Source: Drosophila miranda
Taxonomy: Eukaryota > Arthropoda > Insecta > Diptera > Drosophilidae
Assembly: GCF_003369915.1 (NCBI RefSeq)
Contig: NC_046673.1
Span: forward strand, 5,874,001-5,938,000
DNA: 64,000 nt
Direction: 5' to 3'
Part shown: piece after piece, positions 37,580 to 48,828 of the stretch
Position numbering within the stretch: the stretch's first letter is position 1
Layout of the letters: the number at the start of each line of letters is the position of its first letter
The notes under the pieces: generated by a model
Databases searched by the model: none
Told to the model about the DNA's origin: nothing
The model's input: only the letters and a program-made list of their open reading frames with translations
Translations under genes and position numbers: made by a program

Positions 37580-40569
37580 TTAGTTGGATTTGGCGAAACG
37601 CTTCAATTGGCGTAGGCGGTAAATATCGTGTGCGGGAGGGGCAGAAGGGTGTAAGTCATCGTCGCTGTCATCGCCACCTGGCAACAGGCGACGGCGACGC
37701 GGTGGTATCGCCGTCACGCTGTGCTGCACCCCCGTGTACGTGCTGGTGTCCACAATCCAGTGCACCGATTTTGCCAGATCGAAGATTTTGGGCGACAGTT
37801 CATTGTCGCCATTGGGTAATGGAGCCGCTGGGAAGATGCAAACGGTAATCCCTTAGTTCTTAGCCAAATTGATAAGGACAAATAACACTTACAGTCGGGC
37901 AGATTGAGGCGCATGAATATATCGAAGAGAAGCTCGACGCTGACGAAGGGGCCGCGGAAGGAATTGGGCGGCGGCAGGCCTGCACAGAGTGAGGCCAAAG
38001 CCGGCGGTTGGGGAAACACACCGCCTGCTAGCGGATGGGAACCAGGATGGGCGCACGGACGGGGCTTGTAGGGTATCATCTGCCTGAAATCGGGACGCGG
38101 CAGCGGGGCGGTCGCCTCGCTATCCCCCTCGGCGTCGCCATTATTCTGGTTCTGAACTCCACCAACCTTATTAAGGATGATCCCTCCAATCTGTTGTTGT
38201 TGAAAAACAGCGAAAATATAAAAATGTCAAGTGACGGACTTAAAAGTAACTCACCTCAGCATATCCTATGGACTTTAGCTCGGTGGGGGTGCAGGGGAAC
38301 AGGTCGAGGAACTTATATCGGTCCACCAGCTGGGCGGTTTCCTTTCCCTCGTACTCTTTAAGCTGTACAAGAAAGGATTCTTTCAAGATCAGTTGGAAAA
38401 AATGCTGCGGAAACATACATTCTCAAAGACTGCGCTGCGACGACGTTCCACCTTGACGATGCTGGACAGATCTCCGATGTTCGCCTCGAACTCGAGGAAA
38501 CGGTTCCAAACCTCCACACTCTTGTGTGGCGACAGACCGCCCGAGCTCAGCACGCGCTCGAAGAGGACACGGGTATTGTTGTCCTCGTTGAGATGCGAGA
38601 GGTAGTCGATGTAGCACATGACGTAGTCGGGACTGCCCCCGAAGCGTTTCAGACCCAGCTCGAATATTCGGAATGCAATCTCCTTGTCCTTCGAGCAGTA
38701 GTACTCCATAAGCGCAGCGGCAACGAAAATGTGATAGCGACAGCGGACATCCTCGCGCGCCTTCTTGAAGATGCCTCTCGCAGATTTAATGCCCTCAGCG
38801 CGACGGGCGAACTGCATGTACTGCACATATACCTGGAACGATAAAAATAGAGATAATCTATTTGCTCAGATCTTGCTTTGAATCCTAGTTCTCCTACCAG
38901 AGTGGGGTCGATGTCTGGGTGCATGATCAGCTTGTTGTACATGGAGTGAACTTTCTCGTACTTGAGACGTCCCTCCTCGAAATCGGCGTAGGCAAAGTAA
39001 AGCAGCGCGTTACGATTAAGGACGCCGTTGATCGATCGCTCAAGGATGTTGGCGCATTCGTCAGCGAATATCTTTGCTGCCTGTACATCCTGCAAGGGAA
39101 TATACAATGGATTAGTATATGAACTCGGTACTTGTAAATGAGTAGGCAAGTAAAACGCGTGCGACCAGGGCCAAGGGCAACGTGGCAAGCGACTGCATTG
39201 TACCAGTACCAGCACCAGCACCAGTGCGTGCCACATTACCCAAGGGGCGACACTTCAGAGCAACTGCAACAATAGACGTGATTTGCTTTGGATTTTGATT
39301 TGGCAAGTAAAGTGCCGAATCGAGTCTATTCTATTTGCTTGACTACAGATCAGGCTGATGAGACTACTACGCACGCCTTTCTCGCTGAGGACGCGTGCGC
39401 TGGTGTCCAGGAACTGTGATGCCTGGTGCCACACGGCCGGATGGTGAGTAAGCACCAGCAGACACTGCTCAGTGGCGAACATGACGCGACGGGTGACCAG
39501 GGCAGTGTCCTCGGTTCGAAGTGGATTCGATTTCTCGTAGGTGATGAAGCGTTTCCACAGCTCCACCTGTTTGACCTCCTCTTTAGTGAGTGTGGGTGGC
39601 ACTGCGGGCAAATTTCGGTTAAGACCCTTCGTATGATACTCTAGTTCCTTGGCCACGCGGCGTGCATTCATGTAATCCCTGGTGGGACGCACGAAAAAGA
39701 GAGTGAGGAATGTGAATTGGCTTAAAGATCAAATGGCGCAAATGGGATTTACTTGGAACGCTCCAGGCTCATCTTCTCGGATATGATGGGATTGATGTTC
39801 TGCTCGAAGGATATGTAGTCCTTCCATAGATGCTCAATGCCCACGATAGGCGTAACAACCGCCTTCTGGTAGACACGGCGCACAGCGGTGATTTTTTGGT
39901 TCTCCGCGTAATTGCCCACCGCCTCGACTCCACGCAGAAAATAAATGTAGTCCTGCCATATACTGAACGAGTGCAAGTCCATGCCAATCTTCTCCAGTGC
40001 AAAGTCATAAGCTTGTGCCATCTTTTCTCTATTTTGCATAATTTATGTTATTGATGTTGGTGAATTGGCTCTTCCCACTTACTTGTGTGTGCTGAGACCA
40101 GACTTGGTATCTTTCACGTACGTCAGATACAACTTCCAAAGATCAATATTGAGAATTTTGACTAAACATCGCTGGAATAACTTCTCTACGCGCTCGTAGT
40201 AGCGGCTCCGCATCTCCATCTCAATGTAGAGCTTCCAGTAGCGGGCAGTAGTGGGAAAGACGCTCACCAGTGACTCGTAAAGGCTGCGCACCTCGTGGAT
40301 GGGCCGGGAATGGGCCTCACGCAACATCACCGACCAGGACTCAATGTTGTACGGACGCAGTTCGACGACCTGCTGGGCCCGCACCAGTCGCTCCATGCCC
40401 CATTCCTGTTGGTAGGAGGAACCATTAGTCGAATAAAACAATTTAAATTTAAAATATCACATACTATGTCAATTTTGATGAGGTCCCGTGCAGAAGTCAT
40501 TGTGTTTTGACTTGTTGTTGCCGCTCGACTAGATGCCGGCGGTTGGCCTAAGGCCTTTGATTGCGCCAT
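37580..40569 (-). CDS. su(f): Suppressor of forked, CstF-77 subunit of the mRNA cleavage stimulation factor
   Basis: Su(f) is the 77-kDa subunit of cleavage stimulation factor and acts in the nucleus in pre-mRNA 3'-end formation. Nine coding exons: 40569-40465, 40405-40083, 40028-39753, 39678-39375, 39089-38898, 38832-38419, 38362-38255, 38190-37893 and 37827-37580. All borders are GT..AG with matching phases, and the product has 755 residues, close to the fly protein. HAT (half-a-TPR) repeats run from about residue 37 to 560, with the conserved stretches [38 protein letters not shown] and [20 protein letters not shown]. The C-terminal part is proline-rich ([17 protein letters not shown]), with [15 protein letters not shown] near the end. 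The upstream ATG at 40569 was used; a second in-frame ATG lies at residue 24. Intron 4 corresponds to the one that carries the autoregulatory poly(A) site in D. melanogaster. Confidence 0.97.
39090..39374 (-). promoter_or_regulatory. su(f): su(f) intron 4, candidate autoregulatory intron
   Basis: In D. melanogaster su(f), premature polyadenylation in intron 4 makes a truncated RNA and gives negative feedback. The equivalent intron here is 285 bases. The frame of exon 4 continues 39 codons into it before a stop. I see no canonical AATAAA on the transcribed strand, so the regulation is inferred only. Confidence 0.35.
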
Positions 40570-40889
40570 TTTGCCTATTTTTTGTCCTTAAGGAAGCTGT
40601 TGCAAGTACCTTGACTGCAACAGACAACACGTACACGTACAAAAAACCCACTCTGCAAACTGAAAACTCCAAATTAATAAATAATTTAGCAATGCGGCTT
40701 CGATATGCTAACCGAGTTGATATACAAATTGCATCCCTGTTGCTATCGGTTAGGGGTACGGTATGGTCTGTGTGCTTGATACCTTTTCCAGTCCAAGATT
40801 CGATCTGAGCAATAAAAACATATTCAAAATTGAATAAACATAAATGCAAATAATTTTAATTGTGTAAAAAGAATAATGACCATCGATGA

Positions 40890-40930
40890 CAATCCATCGA
40901 TATTATCGGAACAGGTGGCAACACTGGCCC
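40890..40930. promoter_or_regulatory. Bidirectional promoter motifs between su(f) and the next plus-strand gene
   Basis: ATCGATA at 40896-40902 resembles the core of the DRE element. GGTGGCAACACTG just after it resembles Drosophila core promoter motif 1. It lies about 320 bases upstream of su(f) translation and just before the presumed 5' exon at 40930-41293. Confidence 0.4.
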
Positions 40931-41293
40931 TTCCAGAAGCAAAGCAAACATAACGACAGCCGACAGCCTCAGGCAAAGAACCCAAACGAAACAATCAAGC
41001 GTGGCAATCAAACAAAACGAAACGCATTTATCAGCATAAGCATTCAATAAGAAAAGGCACTAGAACGCTTGGAATTATTATTTTGTATAGAATTTAAGAC
41101 GAACTGTGCGTGTGTATGGAAACTTGGATCGCCCATAGCGGAAAAATTAAGTGATAAATAGGAAAAGTACGAGCTCCGCTCGCATTTACACACGAACATA
41201 CTAAGCCACAGCGACTGGCACAACAGGAGTGGGACCGACCAGCTGTTGTGGGTACGACGACTTCGATGCGATAGCGGTACATTCACTTTCTTG
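40930..41293 (+). other. Presumed non-coding first exon of the 45-kb readthrough gene
   Basis: This AC-rich leader-like stretch ends in a strong donor (TTCTTG|GTAAGC at 41293/41294) and follows promoter-like motifs. No other plus-strand coding exon with an acceptor is found before 45.3 kb. The link to the CDS at 45369 is inferred from strand and order. Confidence 0.45.
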
Positions 41294-42349
41294 GTAAGCA
41301 ATCAATACGGTTTATTGTGCTCTTTTTTGTTTGCTTTGTTACTCGTAACACATTTGAATGATTTGTTCGCTGGCATGGCGCCGTTGCAAGTGCGGCCGCT
41401 GACGATGATATGAGTACGATGGTGGTCTTGCAGATGTGGGTGCCCTTTTTGTTGTTTGCTGCCGATGCTTATATTCTGACGGCGTTATCATTTCTGCTTC
41501 CTGTCTGTTTATTGACCGACACCCCAGCCAGGCCTACACCACGACCATCATGCGGGATCTCCTCGTTCCTTGTGCTGTTTGTTTATGTTTGACATTACGC
41601 GTATGCATGGGTTGTGTGTGTGTTTGTGTGTGATAAGGGAGAATAAGTGTGTCACACCAACGTGGCTGGCTTTTATGTCAAAGCGGAGCCTTCTGCTGAC
41701 TACGTGCTCCCGTTACACCCACTTGCATACACATGTACGAGCATGTATACTTGTATTTATTAACGCCGGCAAATGCATGTCACTCATTGGAAAAGGCACA
41801 TTATCAGACCACACTGCCGACAACTTTTGCTTTTGTTCTTAATTGTGTATATCCTTCTACGCACATACGTTTGTATGTGCGTATGTATGTACAAGTGGCC
41901 CGAGCCTGGCGGGAGGAGAGGACGGTGCCGTGCCTGCTTGCCCCCTCTTGCCCGCAGGGGCGGCGTTGCCTACATTTGGGCGCAGTTGGGTTCATTGGAG
42001 CTTGCGCATGTTTCTGTGGAATTACTCGTACGCTAATAATTTGTATTGCGTATTCTCTATGCTCCCACACATATAGAGAAAATTACTGTGAAATATGTGC
42101 ACATGTATGTACATACATAAGTGCATGCAGTACATAGGTGCAACTTTAAAGAACTTAACCCCACCCGCTTGCATAGCCTTGCTGAGTGTATTCAATGTGC
42201 CCAGATTTTTGCAAAGCTAAGAAAGAGCCTTTGCAATCCTTGATTTAGGTACAAAGCTGCGATAGGAACGATCGCTTGAAGTTGTACCGCATTTTGCGTC
42301 ACATAATACAGACATAATCAGACAATACTGCATCAGGAACATGGCCTAC

Positions 42350-42480
42350 AAGGAGGGTATCCCAGTGATGTTGACTTAAATTCAAGTATTTTAGATATGC
42401 ACATAATGGAACTGTTATGGGATCGAAAACACTTCCTTCTGGCTGATATATATATGACACGAATCTAATACACCCCTTTA
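42350..42480 (+). repeat. Dispersed repeat fragment (obscura-type 3' end)
   Basis: TGGGATCGAAAACACTTCCT.. and ..ACGAATCTAATACACCCCTT are a diverged copy of 43810-43880 (GGGGTCGGAAAAGATTCCTT.., ..AAATCTAATATACCCCAATA). Confidence 0.6.
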
Positions 42481-42789
42481 CTCTTTGAGGACCGGATATT
42501 ATTAATCATTAGTTATGAAGTTATGAGGATCTGACCACTACAGCGAGTAGGAAGCGCCCCTGGGCGTGTCTCTTTCAAGCACTTTAAGTGCATACTTTTA
42601 GGAGGTATATCCCAGGTCAGGGTTGTTTTAAATGCTTGCCCCGCCACCACCTTAAATCGCAAAACATCGTTTTGAGCCCACAATTTGTAAGATACACGGA
42701 GATATGCATAAATGGCATTATATTACCTAGTGGACTATCAGGACTCTCTCCCAGTACAGTTGGGAGTCCACTAGAATTGGGTCAGACTT

Positions 42790-43910
42790 ATAATGCTCGA
42801 TACGATGTTAAAACGAGGGGGAACGTTGTGAGTTGCTGCGGACACCGCAACTCTACATTTATACCCGATACTAAGTCAGTATGGCTCTTCTCCGGCAGAC
42901 GCCGGACGACACGACAAAGAGTGCGTGCGAGAGAGACAGAAAATCAGTCTGAGCGTGACGTCGGGCGCTGCGGAGCCACTGCAAATTGATTTCTTGCTTT
43001 TGGCTATACAAATAATCCGATCTGATCCAGATTCAGCAACCGGATAGATATGGTCATTCTCTATGATTGTACGTTTTTAGTTTTCTCGAATCTGCAATAT
43101 TGTGGATGCAACAGATTTTCGTCCTTTGTGTGGGCGGAAGGGGGTGGGGCGAAATTTTGAGATATACGTTTTATATCGAGATACCGAAGTGCGGATACCA
43201 AATTAGATCACTCTAGCCTTAATAGTCTCTGAGATTTGTGGATGCCCCAGATTTTCGGCCTTAGCGGGGGTGGAAGGGGGTATGGCGAAATTTTGACACA
43301 AAACAGTCAAGGTCCGATATCACAGGAGTGTGGATATCAAATTTGGTTGCTCTGGCTCTTATAGGTTCTGAGATCCTTGAACTCATATTTTGCAATTGGC
43401 AAAACCGACCATGAAACCTGTGTGTTAGAGAGAGACAGAGCGAGAAAAAATGAAATTGTTTTCTTGATTCTGGCTATAATAATTATACGATCTGGTTCAG
43501 ATTTTACACTGTAGAACATATAGTCATCCTTTACGATTCTGCGTTTTTAGTTTTCTCGTATCGTCGAAATTGTGGATGCCACAGATTTTCGCCCTTAATG
43601 GGGCGGAAGTGGGCGGGGCGAAGTTTTGAAATATTTTTGTAGCAGTGACATATCACAGAAGTCCGGATGTAAAATGTCGTTGCTCTAGCTCTTATAGTCT
43701 TTGAGCACTAGGCGCTGATAGGGACGGACAGACGGACGGACAGACGGACAGACAGACAGGGCTCAATCAACTCGGCTTTTTATGCTGATCAAGAATATTT
43801 ATACTTTATGGGGTCGGAAAAGATTCCTTCTGGACGTTACACACATCCAATTTTACCACAAATCTAATATACCCCAATACTCATTTTGAGTATCGGGTAT
43901 AAAAACGATT
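42790..43910 (+). repeat. Obscura-type dispersed repeat with an internally duplicated segment
   Basis: Begins with a TTTATACCCGATACTAAGTC block (about 42860) and ends ..GAGTATCGGGTATAAAAAC (43890-43908). Within it, 43015-43170 and 43478-43640 are tandem-like copies of one segment (CGATCTG.TCCAG.. TTTTTAGTTTTCTCG.. GTGGATGC.ACAGATTTTCG.CCTT..). A GACGGACAGACAGAC run (43730-43760) precedes a CTGATCAAGAATAT block. I know this repeat as abundant in obscura-group genomes but do not assign a family name. Confidence 0.75.
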
Positions 43911-45368
43911 AGCCGTCGAGACGTCCATATTTTGAACGTTCCCTAATTTTAAGGGAATGGATCACAATGATATAACAGCCCCAGAACTGGGGGTCGACGA
44001 TCGACCTAAAATTGTAGTATATCAGATAATTTGGTGTTTTCCCATAATTTCAGATATCTAACAGCCAACAATTTGCCTAACTTCAAACGAATTTGATATG
44101 TTTTAGAAGTTTTCGTCTATTATTTAATTTTCCGACGTTTCCCTTGTGCGTATTTTATAGGAAAAAGACACGAATCACTCCTGGCGTTTCATCCGTATCG
44201 AATGACTCGCCTGTGCTCGCTTATGGCCAATTTGCACAGCGAAAGAACGGTTCTGACCGGGTGGAATGCCACTATTATTTCATAGTTCCTCGAACCGTAT
44301 AAGGTTTCACTTGTCCTGGATACGCCATCGATAGAAAACATTAATAATGTTCCCAATGGTTGGTTATGTATGTACATACATGGTATTTACTCGTATGAAA
44401 AGGTGAACAAAAGTGGGAAGGTAGTCAGTCGCTTTCGATAATTATACTAAGTTATAGATTCTCGTCAACGTTTCAGCCTATACCTTCACTCATAAAAGAA
44501 CAGTAGCAATGTTAACAATGTTAATGTACACGTGTATGTGTGTGTTTGTGTGCACATAAGCATGTACATACTCGTGGGTATGTATCAAGATTGAAATTAT
44601 GGTGTTGCAGGGTCCCTGCTTGCCCCAAGTCCCATTATTTTTCTATCGTTTCTTTACATTGTTCTTGACGTATTTTATTGTTACTTATCGTGAGCCGAAA
44701 TATGCAAATGGGTCGGGTGGAGCCGGGTGGAGCCGGGTAGCGGGAGGCAGGGGCTCCTCCGAAAATGTACCAGTTACAATAGTTAACGACATGAACACTA
44801 CTCGTACTAATTTTTTTATTGGGAACCACCCCCACCCACACCCATACCCACTTAACTTAAATGATTCTGATTCTGATTCGGTAGGTTCGGGTGAGATAGG
44901 GTTGTGTTGGGGCTGGGCTTGGGTTTGAGTGGGTGGCGCTGGGGCATTGGGCATTGGGCTGGAGTCGCGTCCTCGCTCATCATTTTATTCCATTTTACTT
45001 CGATGTCAAACAAACGGCAACAAATCGCGACCTGACGTGATAACAAATAACCGCAAACGTTGTTGCTAACAGAATGGTTCTTGTTCAATAAATGTACATA
45101 ATTTAAAGCACCCAAACCGAACCGAACCTAACCAACCCCCCCATCCCCTTCATCTCCTCCTTCGCTTCCTGCTCAGTCGCTCCTAATAACAATGGCAGAC
45201 TCATCAATGTCAATTCCCGTAGTTCGCTTTGTTGGCTCCGGCGGGCCAGTTCGATTTGCGGCACGGGTTAACTTATTCCTTTATCTCGTTGTCCCTGTCC
45301 CTGTCGTTGGGCCCTGTCTGCAGGGCTGTCAATTTCGCGGTATCTCGCAGCCTCTCAGCCTCTCAGCC

Positions 45369-47483
45369 ATGTCCATGGCGACAGCTCAGGGGACATCTTG
45401 TGCCCTGGCTGTCGTGGGTGTTCCGCTTCGCACCGGCAACAAGTACCAGCCCCGGCTGACCATGCGACGCGTCTTCAATACGAAGTGCTTTCGCACGGAG
45501 CGCTACCGTCATGAGATCGCCAACCACTACCGCGACTACCAGATACAGCAGCACCTCAATCTCCATCAGAAGCATCCGCTGGGCCACCGCCACCGCCACC
45601 AAAGGAGGCGTCGCCGACTGGGACTGGCAGCGGAGGCATCTAGAATGTCCTCCTCATTAGCACCAACGTATGCGCAGCTGCGCGATGTGTGGCCCACCCC
45701 TGTGCAGTACTTTCCAAGGTACCTCCCGCCGTAATTTGATTGCATCCATGTTTTGTGGGTGCTTTGTGTGCATGTGCATGGGTATGTGTATGTGTATGTG
45801 TATGGTGGGGTGGTGTAGGTTGGATATCTGTTTGACAGTTGCGGCCATAAATATAGGTTGGCTTGACAAGGGTACGGAGTGGGGAGCGTAGAGCTTAAGC
45901 TTGCGGGCTGAGGATAGCGGATATCTGGTTGATAGCTTTTGTGTTTCATGTGGAATTTCTGCCGCATCGTCACAGCTCCAGTTACGCAGCCTTGCCAGGG
46001 CTTCCAACAGATGACGTGCGAGTTTTGTAAATTGTACGGGCTTTAACTTTATTATATAGGAGAGCAATTAAATGCCTTATATTTGGGGATTCTGTGGACA
46101 CTGATCGCAATAACTGGCTGCCTGACTACTATTTGGGGGTGAGTTTGGTAAAGAGAGACATATGTATCTTGGCTAAGGGGCACACACATGTCTCTCCTGA
46201 AGTTATCAAGACGATGAAGTTGCTGGGGGAATACCCGCACTTTCGTCTTTAATTATATTACGCGTCGCGGTTCCGAGCGAGCATGGGCTCGGGACGTGGT
46301 TGTTTGTTGGCTTGTTTGTCGTACGTGTTTGCTTTTGCCATTGTAATTAATGCTTTGTTTGGTTGCCCTTTCTACATATCTAAATTTGTTCATCTATTTT
46401 TGTTGTGGTGCTTCCACTAATTACAGATTCGACGATACGTATGCAGCCCGTGGACGGCTAACAATTTGCTCAGGTGAGCCGCCCGATGAAACCTACAACG
46501 ACGCAGTGCGCCGAATAAAGAGTTCCCAAAGCGTCGACCAGCTAAAGAAGCTTGTCCAATGCCAGTTGGCCTGACAGCGCGCCCTATGGATCAGCAGTGG
46601 GCAGCGACGTCGGCGCAAGACATCGAACCGCAATGATGACAACGTCACCGGGGAAGACGACGAAGACAGGCACGGCAACGGCAACGGCAAGGGCACTGGC
46701 AGAAGCAGAAGCAGCGAACGAGAAGCCAGCCATGTCAATTATAATCTAAATATTTCTAATAACCAGGTGGAAAACCTACAACGACAACCCCACAGAGAGA
46801 GAGTCGACTACTACACGTATTTGCAACTGGCCAGCGGATATTACGAGCAAGGGTTGCACGCCAACATCAAGTACTTGGAATCGATTGGCCAGCGTAATGC
46901 AATAAGGCACACGTCGCAGTTGCAAACGCCGTCATCTTTGGACCCAGTAGACCGTTCGGGGGAGCGACAAGCGGCGGATCAGAAGTTGAACGCCAGATTG
47001 GTCACGCTACTGAAGGGATTGCGGCGCAAGGCAGCCAGTAGCTCGAAGAAGCGAGGGAAAAGTTGTCCGGCAGATCCCATCAGCGTGCATATAAGGCCCT
47101 TAAAACAAGCGACAGACGAGTCGCAGGCTGGCGAAGCGGGAGCGGGTGATCACAGGTCGGAAAAACCAAAAGCAGTAGGGCCGGCGTCCAGGATTATGTG
47201 TGATTTTTACGTCCAGCAGCATCATTCGAAGAACAACAAGCAGGGGAGTACAGCGGAGCTGACGGCAACCACGTTCGATCAGCTGAAACTATACGAGATC
47301 ATCGATAACCTAAGCCATCTCAGCTTGAGCGATAGTATCGATACTCCGCACCTGCCGCAAATCACGCTTACCGACTGCACCCATCAGGTGGCGCTGTACA
47401 GCGCGAGTTTTGATATTGCCGCCAACCAATCAATTGCAGATACCCAACGAAGCCAGACCACAAACATAGCCAGAGCAAACTAG
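45369..47483 (+). CDS. Unrecognised two-exon gene with an in-frame UGA and a 302-codon extension (candidate stop readthrough)
   Basis: Exon 1 is 45369-45718 (TTCCAAG|GTACCT) and exon 2 starts at 46427 (AATTACAG|ATTCGA), joining to one arginine codon. The first product has 165 residues, ending LKKLVQCQLA at the UGA 46572-46574. The same frame then stays open without interruption to TAG at 47481-47483, adding 302 sense codons. These include an Arg/Lys patch (QRRRRK), an acidic stretch, an Asn/Gly run, and QVENLQRQPHRERVDYYTYL and FDQLKLYEIIDNLSHLSLSD, which look like real protein. The stop context is UGA-C, a leaky type frequent among Drosophila readthrough genes. ATG 45369 was preferred because a strong acceptor lies at 45322; an ATG at 45192 would add 59 residues. 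A good donor (CAG|GTGAGC) at 46473 could give another isoform. I do not recognise the family. Confidence 0.7.
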
Positions 47484-47682
47484 ACACAAATACTCGATTG
47501 CATTAAATTGGAAACAAGCTAAACAGATACGATACTTAACTAACAATAGAAAAAAGGTGGGCCGGGCAAACAATCCACACAAACTCATTAAAATCAAACG
47601 GAGCGAGGGCGAGGGCGAGACGAGACGATTGTACCACACAAAGCCAAACCGCACAGCGCGTACGTCAGCGGAAATAGTTTAT

Positions 47683-48828
47683 ATGCAAACGACAAACAAT
47701 CAACAACAAGCAGCAAACGGATTTGGGAAGCGTAACTGCGTCTTGGCCGAAGCTCGCGCTCGAACAATGGTTGTTGCTGTTGTTGCCGTCGACGTCTTTG
47801 AAAAGAGCAGCAGCGGCAGCAGCGTTGAATCTGCAGAATTAGCGGCACCCAGCTGTAGCGGTACACAAGAATCGGCCTCCAATAACAATAATACTGATAA
47901 GACCGCTCCAACGACTGTTCAGGAGGCAGAGGCCAACAACAACACGCCTGTCACCTCTAAAACGAGCGACAAAATGACCGATGCTGGCAAGGGGAAGAGC
48001 AGCGATTCTGTCGGCGATTCTACCAAAGCGGTAGAGCCGGCCGATCCCGCATTGCCGACAGCTCCCACAAAAAGCGCCGTTAGCCAGCGCAATGTGGACA
48101 TCAAGATCGAGAAGATAGCTAACACGGATCCGGCCGGCCAGCAGCTCACCAAGAAGGTGTTAAAGCTTGATCTGGGCGGCAAGAGTCTGGACGAGTACTC
48201 GCTTAAGTCGCCCAAGTCACCCATAGCGGGTTAGTATTCATACATAATATACAATATACACACATACAATGTACACGTCCCACACCCTGCTTCAAAATTT
48301 AGCTTAATGTACATAAATAAGTTTGGGCTAACATTTGGGTTGATATTAGGAGTGTTAGAGAACTTCCATTGAAGATTATTCTTGATCCGAATCGGCTATG
48401 CAATGGGAGACATTCTTATAAGGAATACATCCATCGAGTCGATTGAACTGGGTCAAGATCCTCTTTAAGTTCTGTTTTATTAATTTTAATATAGTGTTTT
48501 TTACTTGCGCCAGAGATTACAGTGCCGGAAGATTAATACTCCTATATTGAATGCCCCCGTCATCAACGAACTTCCCTTATCATTTATTAGTCGGATTAAT
48601 TTTTGTGTATTCGCAGCACGTGTGCAACATCAAACATCATTGACGTCATCGGTGGACGTGGAGGACCGGAAAACGCTACGTGACGCCTTATATCAGGGTA
48701 TTTTTCACCGACATCGCCGCACCATCTTCGCCGTGGGCAGCTTCCTGCGCATGTTGCGCAGTCGCAACTCCCAGTACAACACGATTCGCAGCTCCTCAGA
48801 GGGCGAGGACATCGACGAGGTTAGATAA
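47683..48828 (+). CDS. Second downstream ORF, low-complexity N terminus and basic C terminus, unrecognised
   Basis: Exons 47683-48229 and 48617-48828 (ATAGCGG|GTTAGT .. ATTCGCAG|CACGTG) give 252 residues. Another in-frame ATG with a good context is at 47767. The N-terminal two thirds are Ser/Ala/Asn/Thr-rich. Then come NVDIKIEKIANTDPAGQQL and KKVLKLDLGGKSLDEYSLKS, followed by a basic stretch (YQGIFHRHRRTIFAVGSFLR) and the acidic end SSSEGEDIDEVR. It starts 200 bases after the preceding CDS stops, on the same strand, with no clear promoter between, so it may be the second cistron of the same mRNA or a separate transcript. No homology is recognised. Confidence 0.65.

Larger units (their letters stand above)
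41294..45322 (+). other. Presumed long 5' intron filled with repeats
   Basis: No coding exon is recognised. It holds dispersed repeats at about 42350-42480 and 42790-43910 plus GTAC/ATGT microsatellites. It ends in a long pyrimidine-rich tract and CTGTCTGCAG at 45313-45322. Confidence 0.5.

Noticed and set aside
41804-42137. Short overlapping frames on both strands at 41.8-42.1 kb
   Set aside because: Built on GTATG/TACAT microsatellites inside a presumed intron. No conserved-looking peptide.
46572-46574. UGA as a selenocysteine codon
   Set aside because: No cysteine- or redox-motif context and no SECIS element recognised. Readthrough or splicing is the simpler explanation.
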